The notes under the pieces were generated by a model. The model made no database searches and was not told where the DNA came from. It saw only the letters and a list, made by a program, of their open reading frames with translations. 64,000 nucleotides of DNA, taken from NCBI GenBank assembly GCA_017621455.1, contig JAGATC010000010.1, positions 124,001 to 188,000 of the forward strand. Direction: 5' to 3'. This document shows positions 23,975 through 32,409 of this stretch, one piece after another (position 1 is the stretch's first letter; every line of letters begins with the position of its first letter). This DNA is from Alistipes sp. (GTDB lineage Bacteria; Bacteroidota; Bacteroidia; Bacteroidales; Rikenellaceae). A program made the translations under genes and the position numbers.

Positions 23975-24316
23975 ATGGCAAGTGACTGGAAGGAGCGTTT
24001 GGGTGTAGTCTTCTCAACAAACCCCGACTACGCATACAATACCGCCGATGAGGCCGAGACCGAAACCCTCGACCCCGCAAAGCAGAACCTCAAGATATGG
24101 CTCGATAGACTCAAGGGTGGCCGTGTGGCTACGGTTGTTCGAGGCTTTGTAGGCAGCAGCGACGACCTCGCAGCATTAGGCAAGGAGCTAAAGAAGAGCT
24201 GTGGTGTGGGTGGCACGGCTAAGGATGGCGAGATTATCATCCAGGGTGACCACCGCGACCGCGTCGTAGAGCTGCTTACCAAGGCAGGCTACCGCTGCAA
24301 GAAGGCAGGAGGATAG
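23975..24316 (+). CDS. SUI1/eIF1-family translation factor (YciH-like)
   Basis: 113 residues. The SUI1 fold is recognisable in LKIWLDRLKGGRVATVVRGFVG, DLAALGKELKKSCGVGGTAKDGEIIIQGDH and VVELLTKAGYRCKKAGG; the GVGGT-x-KDG-x-I-x-IQGDH segment is diagnostic. The YciH/eIF1-like proteins of bacteria bind the 30S subunit and influence start-site fidelity; they are not essential in E. coli. It is a single-gene unit with its own promoter. Confidence 0.9.
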   Translation: MASDWKERLGVVFSTNPDYAYNTADEAETETLDPAKQNLKIWLDRLKGGRVATVVRGFVGSSDDLAALGKELKKSCGVGGTAKDGEIIIQGDHRDRVVELLTKAGYRCKKAGG

Positions 24317-24326
24317 TGCAATGTGA

Positions 24327-24356
24327 TTGCTAATTTGCGATTTTTTTGTATCTTTG
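24327..24356 (+). promoter_or_regulatory. Bacteroidota promoter for the efflux operon
   Basis: TTG at 24327-24329, a 19-base spacer and TATCTTTG at 24349-24356, an excellent consensus. It leaves a leader of about 230 bases before tolC-like ATG 24593. Confidence 0.65.
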
Positions 24357-24361
24357 CCGGT

Positions 24362-24592
24362 GGAATGCATACAGTGTTCCGCTAATATGAAACAGACATT
24401 AAGACTACTCCCTACATCCTACATCGTTCGCTCGGCGAACGCTCTTAAGCGCAACATCTCAACCAACTGGGAGCAGTAATACCCTAACATATACGTGGCA
24501 CAGAGTCGTGCCGTAAGCAACTCGTGCGGGTGACCGCATGGGTAGCTGTGTCGTCGTGTCTATGCGTCTAATCAATTCAAATTCAACATATT
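24362..24592 (+). promoter_or_regulatory. Structured 5' leader of the efflux operon
   Basis: It holds, in order: a 7-pair hairpin at 24362-24380 (GGAATGC/GTGTTCC with two G-U pairs), a 30-codon upstream ORF (24387-24479), a GGCAC/GTGCC hairpin at 24497-24512, and a 13-pair hairpin with one A-A mismatch at 24516-24547 capped by the GNRA tetraloop GTGA. GGCACAG (24497-24503) can instead pair with CTGTGTC (24546-24552), excluding the second hairpin. This looks like an attenuator or riboregulator; no known riboswitch class was recognised. Confidence 0.5.
24387..24479 (+). CDS. Putative 30-residue leader peptide upstream of the efflux genes
   Basis: ATG 24387 to TAA 24477-24479: a basic peptide beginning MKQTLRLLPTSYIV, then RSANALKRN and ending NWEQ. 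It starts about 25 bases downstream of the likely transcription start and is the first reading frame on the mRNA. It is too short for a transport role and has no signal or membrane segment. Small leader ORFs that sense ribosome stalling precede many drug-resistance genes; the same role here is inference from position. Confidence 0.4.
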   Translation: MKQTLRLLPTSYIVRSANALKRNISTNWEQ

Positions 24593-25912
24593 ATGCAAAG
24601 TCTAAAACACTTGTTACTACTCACCGTAGTATTGTCGCTCTTTGTCACCTACGATTCGGTGGCGCAGGAGCGTCGCATCCTTAGCTTGGAGGAACTCTTT
24701 GCGCTGGCTGAGGAGCAATCCGCTACCATCGACACCAGTCGCAAGGCTGTTGCGGAGGCCGAGGCTGCTGTAGAGGAGGCGAAGACGGGGCGCTATCCCG
24801 AGATTGAGCTTACGCTCTCGGCGAGCTACCTCGGTAATGGCACCCTCACCGACCGCGACTTCTCCAACTCTATGGGTGTAAAGATGCCACACTTAGGCAA
24901 CAACTTCGCAGCCGAGGCGTCGCAGCTAATCTATGGCGGTGGTGCTGTGACCAACAGCATCGCCATGGCACGCCTCCAGGAGGAGATGGCCACGGTCAAC
25001 CTCGATGCTACGCGCTCGCGTGTCCACTTCATGCTCACGGGCTTCTACCTCGAGCTTGCCAAGATGTATGCCATCATGGATGTCTACGACCGCAACATAG
25101 CCCTTGCCGAGGAGCTTATTGCCGACACTGAGGCACGTTGTCGCGAGGGTATGGCTCTCACGAACGACGTCACCCGCCACCGTCTACGCCTCGAGCAGCT
25201 TAAGCTTGCGCGTACCGAGGTGGAGAACACCACGCTTATCCTATCGTCGGAGATAGCCACAACCATTGGTCTCGACCCTGCGACCATCATTGTTCCCGAC
25301 GCTGCGGTGCTGGAGCTCGCCCTGTCGCGTGAGGGTGAGGCCTATTGGCAGGATGTGGCTTCGGATAGCTCACATGAGCTGCGCCGTGGCGAGATTGCTG
25401 TGGCTATGGGTGAGCGCGCCGAGGAGCTGGCACGTGCTGAGCGCCGCCCCAGTGTTGCTCTTGTTGCTGCCAACCACTTCGATGGCCCCATCACCATCGA
25501 GGTCCCCGTCGTCGACAAGAATTTTAATTATTGGTATGTGGGGGTTGGTGTGTCGTTTAAGCTCTCGTCGCTATATAAGGCTAACCGCACCATCCAGCGC
25601 CACGAGCGTGCTACTGAGGTGAGCCGCAGTGAGCTTTCGGACCTACGCGACCGCAAGTCCTTAGATGTGCATGCCGACTATATTCGCTACGAGGAGGGCT
25701 ACGTGGCAGTGGATACCTACACCACCAATGTGGGCCTCGCGAAGGAGAACTACCGCATCATCGAGACCCGCTACCGCAACGACATGGTGCTTGTTACGGA
25801 GATGGTCGATGCTGCCAACCAGCTTCTCGAGGCGGAGCTTCAGCTAACCATCGCCCGCATCGACGTGGTTATGCGCTACCATAAGCTACTATTCACCGCA
25901 GGCACAATATAA
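24593..25912 (+). CDS. TolC-family outer-membrane efflux protein
   Basis: 439 residues. A signal peptide (HLLLLTVVLSLFVTYDSVAQ) is followed by two outer-membrane-efflux-protein repeats of long helices (LEELFALAEEQSATIDTSRKA and VSRSELSDLRDRKSLD regions) and barrel strands. It would form the trimeric outer-membrane duct of a tripartite pump. It is the first structural gene of an operon with a HlyD/EmrA-type adaptor and an EmrB-type permease, spaced 43 and 3 bases. The pump substrate is unknown; drugs or fatty acids are typical for EmrAB-TolC. Confidence 0.9.
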   Translation: MQSLKHLLLLTVVLSLFVTYDSVAQERRILSLEELFALAEEQSATIDTSRKAVAEAEAAVEEAKTGRYPEIELTLSASYLGNGTLTDRDFSNSMGVKMPHLGNNFAAEASQLIYGGGAVTNSIAMARLQEEMATVNLDATRSRVHFMLTGFYLELAKMYAIMDVYDRNIALAEELIADTEARCREGMALTNDVTRHRLRLEQLKLARTEVENTTLILSSEIATTIGLDPATIIVPDAAVLELALSREGEAYWQDVASDSSHELRRGEIAVAMGERAEELARAERRPSVALVAANHFDGPITIEVPVVDKNFNYWYVGVGVSFKLSSLYKANRTIQRHERATEVSRSELSDLRDRKSLDVHADYIRYEEGYVAVDTYTTNVGLAKENYRIIETRYRNDMVLVTEMVDAANQLLEAELQLTIARIDVVMRYHKLLFTAGTI

Positions 25913-25955
25913 ACCTAATATATAATAATACATAAAGTAATAAAGTAAGACTATT

Positions 25956-26990
25956 ATGACACATCGTACTAAGAAGATTATCTATAATACTATTGCTGTG
26001 GTGTTGCTCGGTGGAGCCATCTACTGGGTATGCAGCAAATTCATCCACCTGGGTAATGTGGAGTTTACCGAGAATGCTCAAATTGAGCAGAACATCGTCC
26101 CTGTCGATGCCCGCATCCAGGGCTTCGTCAAGGAGGTGCGCTTCGAGGAGTATAGCTACGTAGAGAAGGGCGACACGCTGCTTCTTATCGAGGACTCGGA
26201 GTTCGTCTTGCGCCTTGCCGAGGCTGAGGCCAACTACGTGAATGCCACCACGGGTAAGGCGGCTATGAATAACGTCATCTCTACCACCTCGCGTAATATT
26301 GCTGTTACTGATGCCCTTATGAGCGAGGCTACCGTGCGCCTTACGAATGCCGAGCGCAACTACAACCGCTTCAAGAACCTCTTGGAGGAGGGTGCCGTTA
26401 CGCGTCAGCAGTATGACGATGTGGAGACCGAGTATGAGGCAGCTAAGGCTCGCTACGAGGTGCTTGTCAAGCAGCGTGAGAGCATCGAGGCTGTTAGCGA
26501 CGAGCAGAATACGCGCCTTGGCCAGAACGACGCAGGTATTGCCGTAGCCTCGGCAGCCCTCGACCTCGCCCACCTAAACCTATCGTACACGGTCATCACA
26601 GCGCCATGTAGCGGTGTTACGGGACGTAAGGATATACACGTGGGTCAGCTTGTTAACCCTGGTCAGCGCATTGTCGACATTGTGGAAGAGAGCGAGCGTT
26701 GGGTTGTGGCCAACTTCAAGGAGAGCCAGATTGCGAATATCAAGCCTGGCTCTGAGGTCATCGTCGAGGTGGATGCCGTGCCTGGCGTAGAGTTTAAGGG
26801 TGTCGTGCGCACCATATCGCGAGCTACGGGCGGTAGCATGTCGGTGTTGCCACAGGATAACTCCTCGGGTAACTTCATCAAGATCGAGCAGCGCATTCCC
26901 GTCCTTATCGACTTCACGGAGGATAACCGTGCTGAGGACTTAGCTCGCGTGGGCGTAGGTATGAACGTAGAGTGCACCGTTAAGTATTAA
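25956..26990 (+). CDS. HlyD/EmrA-family membrane fusion protein
   Basis: 344 residues. One N-terminal membrane helix (IIYNTIAVVLLGGAIYWVC), then a lipoyl half-motif (NIVPVDARIQGFVKEVRFEEYSYVEKGD), a coiled-coil hairpin (about residues 85-195, rich in Ala/Glu), the second lipoyl half (LNLSYTVITAPCSGVTG) and a beta-barrel domain. This is the periplasmic adaptor that joins the permease to the TolC duct. Its stop is three bases before the permease start. Confidence 0.93.
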   Translation: MTHRTKKIIYNTIAVVLLGGAIYWVCSKFIHLGNVEFTENAQIEQNIVPVDARIQGFVKEVRFEEYSYVEKGDTLLLIEDSEFVLRLAEAEANYVNATTGKAAMNNVISTTSRNIAVTDALMSEATVRLTNAERNYNRFKNLLEEGAVTRQQYDDVETEYEAAKARYEVLVKQRESIEAVSDEQNTRLGQNDAGIAVASAALDLAHLNLSYTVITAPCSGVTGRKDIHVGQLVNPGQRIVDIVEESERWVVANFKESQIANIKPGSEVIVEVDAVPGVEFKGVVRTISRATGGSMSVLPQDNSSGNFIKIEQRIPVLIDFTEDNRAEDLARVGVGMNVECTVKY

Positions 26991-26993
26991 GCG

Positions 26994-28615
26994 ATGAGCG
27001 GACATCCTATACTACCATTCTCAATCCCGCAGATGAAGGAGTTCGTTCCGAAGGCTCTTCGTCCGTGGATTGTTGTGGTGATGGTCATCGTGGTGCAGCT
27101 CTCGGGCGGTGTCTATATGAGTGCTGCGGGCGAGATGGTCGGCTCCACGGCGCTTATGCAGGAGGATATTATGATGGCGGGCTACGCCTCGTTGGTGGGT
27201 ATGGCACTCTTCTTCCCATCATGTTCCGTCTGCGTAGTGCTGTGCGCCCAAAGACTGCGCTGTCGCTATGCTTCGCCATGATTATCGCCATGAACCTCAT
27301 CACCATGCACACGACGAGCGTGCCACTGCTTGTTGGCGCCTCGCTTGTTGCGGGCTACTTCCGTATGTGGGCTACATTGGAGTGTAACTCCACTATACAG
27401 CTGTGGCTGACACCTACGCGCGACCTTTCGGTCTTCTTTTCGTATATCTACCTCTTGGTTAACAGCTGCATACAGCTCTCGGGCATCGCCTCCATTGCGT
27501 GTGCAACGTGGGCGTCGTGGGAGTATATGCACTGGGCGATTATCGCTCTTTTGCTGCTGATGTGGATTGTGGTTATTGTCATCTATAAGGGTTGCGCCGT
27601 GATGCCACGCCTGCCACTCTTGGGCATCGACTGGATAGGTATGGTTATCTGGGGCTTCTGGGCTATGTCGGTGTTGTTTATCTGCGTCTACGGCGAGCAC
27701 TACGACTGGTGGAATGGCACGCCCGTATGCGTTGCCTCGCTCTTTGCGCTGGTGTCGTTAGCGATGAACCTCATCCGTGCACAGTTTATACGTCACCCAT
27801 TTATCTCGCTTAAGACGCTCTCGTTCAAGGTGTTGCCTATAGCTATCGGCGTTACCATTGTTGCCGACATACTGCTTGCTCCGTCGCACATATTTGAACA
27901 TGCACTTATGGAGGGTGTCTTGGGCTACGATGCTCTGAACATGATCTCGCTCAACTGGGTAGCCTTGGCGGGTACGGTCTTGGGTGCAGGCTTCACGTGG
28001 CTCACGTTTGCACGCCGCAAATGGACCTACCAGCGTATGTTGGTCATCGCCTTTGCGCTGCTACTATTCTACGTAGGCTACTTCTACTTCATGATAGACT
28101 ACAACCTGCCCTACGAGGCTCTTGTGCCCCCTATCTTTGCACGCTCGGCGGGATATACCATGCTAAGCATTGTGCTTCTCACGTCGCTTACGCGCCTACC
28201 GTTCCCTACCCACTTTACCGAGGGTGTCGGCACACTCAACATGTTTAGCGCCGCCTTGGCGGGTGTTATGGGTACGGCCATCGTGGGTCGCATCTTGAAC
28301 GTGGTCATGGAGCGTAACTTCACCCTTCTATCGTCGGAGGTTGATGGTGTGGGCCACGACCCCCATGTCATGCCCTTTGGCGAGATGTATGGTGCGGTGC
28401 AGGTTCAGGCGCTGATGGAGTCGATGAAGGAGATTTACGGTTGGCTGATTGTTGTTGCTGTGGGCTGCCTGATTATCTTATCGTTGCGCGCCAGCGATAT
28501 TCGTCCGAATAAGGTTATCCAGCCCACATTCCACAGAATATCGCTACTTATGCGCCGTGAGGTATTGGCACGTCTGCGCTATCGTCGCCGACGTAAAATA
28601 GTGGGCGCAGAGTAA
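26994..28615 (+). pseudogene. EmrB-like MFS drug-efflux permease, interrupted by a frameshift
   Basis: Two overlapping frames encode one protein. The first runs from ATG 26994 through LSGGVYMSAAGEM to GMALFFP; the second, open from 27065 to 28615, carries on in phase with IMFRLRSAVRPKTALSL. The switch falls at the run CCC at 27215-27217: one more C would restore a single 540-residue protein, the usual size for a 14-helix DHA2 permease (many hydrophobic segments follow). So a base was lost from a homopolymer, by mutation or by sequencing or assembly error. If real, the pump lacks its permease although the two partners are intact; slippage on the C-run could restore it. Confidence 0.82.
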
Positions 28616-28630
28616 AAAATGGCGATTTTA

Positions 28631-28662
28631 TTTGGAAAATTGGACATTTTGTTTTAATTTTG
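28631..28662 (+). promoter_or_regulatory. Bacteroidota promoter for the first twin lipoprotein
   Basis: TTTG at 28631-28634, a 20-base spacer and TAATTTTG at 28655-28662; start codon 28702 is 39 bases further. Confidence 0.55.
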
Positions 28663-28701
28663 TGATAGAAACCTATGTCTAACATTTTAAATTTTACAGT
28701 T

Positions 28702-28941
28702 ATGAAGAAGATTTTGGCTATTTTGGTTGCATGTGCATTTATCGTATCATGCCAGTGGTGGCACGAGACATTCTCATCACCCGAGGATTGTGTAAAGTGG
28801 TATGCTGAGCAGGTTGAAGAGGCCGTAAATGATGGCGATCAGGAGAGGGTAATAGAGCTTAGCGCTGATTTCTTGGAGTGGTATTCAGGACTCGATGAGG
28901 AGGATAGAGCGAAGGTTGATAACATGGACTTTGATTTCTAA
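28702..28941 (+). CDS. Small lipoprotein, twin 1
   Basis: 79 residues from ATG 28702 (an in-frame ATG at 28675 is less likely because the twin starts at the equivalent MKKILAIL). Lipobox around Cys16 (FIVSC), then QWWHETFSSPEDC, an acidic helical body (VIELSADFLEWYSGLDEEDRAKV) and no known domain. The first 89 bases are identical to the twin at 29107. It has its own promoter and terminator. Function unknown; envelope-anchored. Confidence 0.75.
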   Translation: MKKILAILVACAFIVSCQWWHETFSSPEDCVKWYAEQVEEAVNDGDQERVIELSADFLEWYSGLDEEDRAKVDNMDFDF

Positions 28942-28963
28942 CCCGTTTCCCAATAATTAGAGG

Positions 28964-28991
28964 GGCTACACTTCGGTGTGGCCTTTTTTTT
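28964..28991 (+). terminator. Strong terminator with TTCG tetraloop
   Basis: GGCTACAC pairs with GTGTGGCC around TTCG and is followed by eight T. Confidence 0.9.
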
Positions 28992-29035
28992 GTCCTCTTC
29001 GTGGAGACTATTGTGGTTACAATTTAGTGGAAATA

Positions 29036-29067
29036 TTTGCTTTTTGGGGAAATAATACTTACATTTG
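29036..29067 (+). promoter_or_regulatory. Bacteroidota promoter for the second twin lipoprotein
   Basis: TTTG at 29036-29039, a 20-base spacer and TACATTTG at 29060-29067. Confidence 0.55.
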
Positions 29068-29106
29068 TACTAACACAAAACTCAAACAATTTAAACTTAT
29101 AGCGCT

Positions 29107-29385
29107 ATGAAGAAGATTTTGGCTATTTTGGTTGCATGTGCATTTATCGTATCATGCCAGTGGTGGCACGAGACATTCTCATCACCCGAGGATTGCGCAT
29201 TGTGGTATTGCGAGCAGGTTGGCGAGGCTTACTTAGATGGTGACAGTGAGGAGGCATTGGAGCTTACCGCTGATTTCATGGAATGGTATGCAGGGCTCGA
29301 TGTTGAGGATAAGGTTAAGGTTGATGCTGTCATCGCTGAGAACGCTGGCTTCGATGACTACGGTTACGACGAGGATTACTGGTAG
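29107..29385 (+). CDS. Small lipoprotein, twin 2
   Basis: 92 residues. Its first 30 residues (MKKILAILVACAFIVSC then QWWHETFSSPEDC) are identical to twin 1, encoded by 89 identical bases; the rest is alike but diverged (EALELTADFMEWYAGLDVEDKVKV) and has an extra acidic, Tyr-rich tail ending DYGYDEDYW. Lipid-anchored, function unknown. The separate promoter and downstream hairpin mean the twins can be expressed independently. Confidence 0.8.
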   Translation: MKKILAILVACAFIVSCQWWHETFSSPEDCALWYCEQVGEAYLDGDSEEALELTADFMEWYAGLDVEDKVKVDAVIAENAGFDDYGYDEDYW

Positions 29386-29428
29386 TATATGTAACTAACA
29401 AATAAGAGAGCACTCTCTTAGGTATAAA

Positions 29429-29462
29429 GGGCTGGCTAAATTACCTTTAGTCAGCCCCTTTT
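29429..29462. terminator. Terminator between the twin lipoprotein and a minus-strand membrane protein gene
   Basis: GGGCTGGCTAAA pairs with TTTAGTCAGCCC (12 pairs, one G-U), loop TTACC, followed by CCTTTTA. Confidence 0.8.
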
Positions 29463-29480
29463 ATGCCTATATGTCGCCCT

Positions 29481-29765
29481 CTATGCCTCCGTCTCGTTGT
29501 GTAGTTTGTCGCGCACCTCGCCATTGGGTGACACATACCAGTCGGCGTTCTTTTCACGCTTGACGTCATATTTCTCGCTGAATGTTGGTGGCGTAGGAGG
29601 CCTCTTTGTTTTGGGCCCTTTGAACCACAACGATAGTAACTCCGATACGGCTTCTGTCATCCAGCGTATTAGGATGGCAAATAGTATCAATGCTATAACC
29701 ATAAAGATGCTCTCCATAACCGAGAGGCCATCGAATATTGATATGGTTCTTTCGTAGACGGTCAT
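29481..29765 (-). CDS. Small membrane protein of unknown function
   Basis: 94 residues. A single strong hydrophobic segment (VMESIFMVIALILFAILIRW, about residues 16-35) is followed by a Pro-rich, charged cytoplasmic-type tail (KRPPTPPTFSEKYDVKREK). No domain is recognised and no partner adjoins on the same strand. It lies alone between two plus-strand units. Confidence 0.6.
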   Translation of the reverse strand: MTVYERTISIFDGLSVMESIFMVIALILFAILIRWMTEAVSELLSLWFKGPKTKRPPTPPTFSEKYDVKREKNADWYVSPNGEVRDKLHNETEA

Positions 29766-29839
29766 AAGTGCAAGGTTGTAGTTAGTTTGCTATTATAGAG
29801 CGATTTCGGCGCTATCATCTATCACTGCCCCTCCCTATT

Positions 29840-29870
29840 TTTGTATATACAACTAATTTTTGTATCTTTG
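29840..29870 (+). promoter_or_regulatory. Bacteroidota promoter for the CotH fusion gene
   Basis: TTTG at 29840-29843, a 19-base spacer and TATCTTTG at 29863-29870, an excellent consensus, 26 bases before the start codon. Confidence 0.65.
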
Positions 29871-29896
29871 TAGATTATAAAATAATCTATGCTGGT

Positions 29897-32389
29897 ATGA
29901 AGAGGTTTGTGACGCTGGCGGCTATGGCTGCGATGATGCTTATAGTGGGTTGTACTCACTCTAAGACGGATGCCCCTATAATACCTGTGCCCGATGGTGA
30001 GCTGGCTGTGAGCCTTAATGTCGAGGGACGCGCATTTGCCGATGGCGATAGGGTGGGTCTCTATGTCATCAACTACAATGGCGATGCTATTGAGGGCATC
30101 GCTGCCAAGGGTAATCAGGTAGATAATGCCCCCTTTGTCTATAAGGGTGGTAGCTGGTCTACGTCGCCTGCGGTCTACTATCGCGACAACGCCACCAAGG
30201 TCGACATGATTGGCTACTATCCCCACATGGTTGTGGATGACATCAGTAACATCGACTTCGCTGTAGCTACAGACCAGACTACGGGCTATGCCTCTTCGGA
30301 GCTTATGTGGGCACGCATGCGCAAGGTCACGCCCACCGATAAGGCTGTGGGTATGATTCTCGCGCCACGCACAGCACGCATAGTGCTAACCCTGCGTCGA
30401 GGTGATGGATGGACAGATAGCGAGTGGGAGAGTGCTGCAAAGAGTGCAGTGGTGTGCAACACAGTCACCGAGGCACGCTTCAACCTTGTGACAGGCGAGG
30501 TTAAGCTCGTCGAGAACTATCCGAACGATATTGCAGCTTACCGCAGTGGCGATGGCTTCACGGCTGTTGTCCTCCCGCAGGACATCAGTGCCTCCATGCG
30601 CCTCTTTCAGGTGGAGGTGGCGGGCGAGAGCTATACGCTTAACACCTCGGAGAAGCTGAAGATGACAGCGGGAGGTGTCTACCCCTTCGAGCTACGCATA
30701 AATAAGCGCGGCCCAGTGCCCGACAGTGAGAAGCTCTCGGGAACGGTTATTGGCACGCGCTACTCGGTCGACTACAACACCGGTCAGCAGAGCGAGACGG
30801 TAAATACAAAGAACGATGTCTTTGACGGCAACTACGACACCTACTTCGCCTCGTATGACCGCTCTCAGACATGGGTGGGCCTCGACCTTGGCGAGCCACA
30901 CGTCATCACAAAGGTGGGCTACTCGCCACGCATAACGCAGCCCTCGCGTGTAGTTACGGCACTTATCGAGGGTGCCAATAAGCCCGACTTTAGCGATGCT
31001 CTACCACTCTACATCATTAAGGACTCTGCCACGGAGCGCGTTATGACCTATGCAGACATCACATGTTCGCGCGGCTTTAGATATGTACGCTACGTCTCGC
31101 CCAACGACAAGCGTTGCAACCTTGCCGAGTTGGAGTTCTACGGCTATAAGGGCGCGGGTGACGACTCGCACCTATATCAGCTCACAAACCTCCCCACGGT
31201 GGTTATCAACACGGCTAATGCCCAGGAGATTACATCTAAGGAGGTGGAGATTACAAGCACCGTCTACATCATCTCTCAGGACGGCACCAACCTACTTGTC
31301 GACACTGAGACGGGTGTTCGAGGCCGAGGTAATGCCAGCTGGAACTTCGAGAAGAAGCCCTACCGCCTGAAGTTCAGCCAGAAGCGTAGCCCTCTGGGAG
31401 CGCCTGCCGAGGCTAAGAAGTGGACACTGCTAAGTAACCATGGCGATAAGACACTGATGCGCAACATCTTAGCCTTTGAGGTTAGCCGCCGCATGGGCTT
31501 AGCTTACACCCCCTTCTGTTACCCCGTAGATGTTATTGTCAATGGCGAGTATAGGGGTTGTTATCAGCTCTGCGACCAGGTGGATGTTCGCTCAAATCGT
31601 GTCGACGTCACCGAGATGAAGACGTCGGATAATTCGGGTACAAACCTCACGGGTGGCTACCTTATTGAGATTGACGCCTATGCCTCGACCACCGAGAAGG
31701 TATACTTCTACTCGAATCATGGCACGCCCGTTACTATCAAGTCGCCTGACGATGATAAGATTACCACCCAGCAGCGCCAATACATAGAGAACTACTTTAA
31801 TACCATGGAGGCCTCGGTATTCGCCTCGAACTATGCAGATGCGACTAACGGCTACCGTAAGTATCTCGACTTGGACAGCTACCTGCGCCACTTCATTGTG
31901 GGAGAGTTTATCGGCAATACCGACACCTACTGGAGCGTTTATATGTATAAGCAGCGTGGCGACGATAGGTTCTACGTTGGCCCCGTGTGGGACTGCGACT
32001 TAGCCTTTGAGAACGACTACCGCACCTACCCCATAAACGACACCAACGACTTCTTGTATTGTGGCAAGAGCTCTGGCGCGAGTGAGGCTGTCAACCAGAT
32101 GAACAACCGCATTATCAAGAACGATCCCTTGGCACATGCCGAGCTTGTTGCACTTTGGGATGAGGCTAAGCGCAATGGCCTTGATGCGGCATCTATGCTG
32201 GAGTATGTCGACGAGACGGCTGAGCTACTCGAGGAGTCGCAGGAACTTAACTTTAAGCGTTGGCCTATACTCAACCAGTGGGTACACATGAACTTCCAGG
32301 CATTGGGCTCCTACGAGGCGGAGGTGGGAACGATTAGGACCTATATTCAGCAGCGCGTAGACAAACTCGACGAACTAATAAATAAGTAA
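29897..32389 (+). CDS. Fimbrillin-like / F5/8-type-C-like / CotH-kinase fusion lipoprotein
   Basis: 830 residues in three parts. (1) Lipobox around Cys19 (LIVGC), then about 250 residues like the fimbrillin/Mfa-type fold (EGRAFADGDRVGLYVINY, then ATKVDMIGYYPHM). (2) About residues 300-420, a discoidin-like domain (NDVFDGNYDTYFASYDRSQT, WVGLDLGEPHVITKVGYSP). (3) A CotH-kinase domain: VRGRGNASWNFEKKPYRLKF, WTLLSNHGDKTLMRN, VDVIVNGEYRGCYQLCDQVD and GPVWDCDLAFEND. The combination suggests a surface protein that binds glycan through the middle domain. Kinase activity is inferred from family only. A GH20 gene follows 20 bases later in the same unit. Confidence 0.78.
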   Translation: MKRFVTLAAMAAMMLIVGCTHSKTDAPIIPVPDGELAVSLNVEGRAFADGDRVGLYVINYNGDAIEGIAAKGNQVDNAPFVYKGGSWSTSPAVYYRDNATKVDMIGYYPHMVVDDISNIDFAVATDQTTGYASSELMWARMRKVTPTDKAVGMILAPRTARIVLTLRRGDGWTDSEWESAAKSAVVCNTVTEARFNLVTGEVKLVENYPNDIAAYRSGDGFTAVVLPQDISASMRLFQVEVAGESYTLNTSEKLKMTAGGVYPFELRINKRGPVPDSEKLSGTVIGTRYSVDYNTGQQSETVNTKNDVFDGNYDTYFASYDRSQTWVGLDLGEPHVITKVGYSPRITQPSRVVTALIEGANKPDFSDALPLYIIKDSATERVMTYADITCSRGFRYVRYVSPNDKRCNLAELEFYGYKGAGDDSHLYQLTNLPTVVINTANAQEITSKEVEITSTVYIISQDGTNLLVDTETGVRGRGNASWNFEKKPYRLKFSQKRSPLGAPAEAKKWTLLSNHGDKTLMRNILAFEVSRRMGLAYTPFCYPVDVIVNGEYRGCYQLCDQVDVRSNRVDVTEMKTSDNSGTNLTGGYLIEIDAYASTTEKVYFYSNHGTPVTIKSPDDDKITTQQRQYIENYFNTMEASVFASNYADATNGYRKYLDLDSYLRHFIVGEFIGNTDTYWSVYMYKQRGDDRFYVGPVWDCDLAFENDYRTYPINDTNDFLYCGKSSGASEAVNQMNNRIIKNDPLAHAELVALWDEAKRNGLDAASMLEYVDETAELLEESQELNFKRWPILNQWVHMNFQALGSYEAEVGTIRTYIQQRVDKLDELINK

Positions 32390-32409
32390 CTAAAAAACAG
32401 AGATATATC

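Noticed and set aside
24387-24592. Known riboswitch in the efflux leader
   Set aside because: I could not match the hairpins to any class I know (for example TPP, SAM, cobalamin); kept only as an unclassified structured leader.
27065-27214. Start of the EmrB-like permease at 27065
   Set aside because: The first 50 residues from there (MDCCGDGHRG...) are Gly/Cys-rich and not membrane-like; the real N-terminus is the other frame from 26994.
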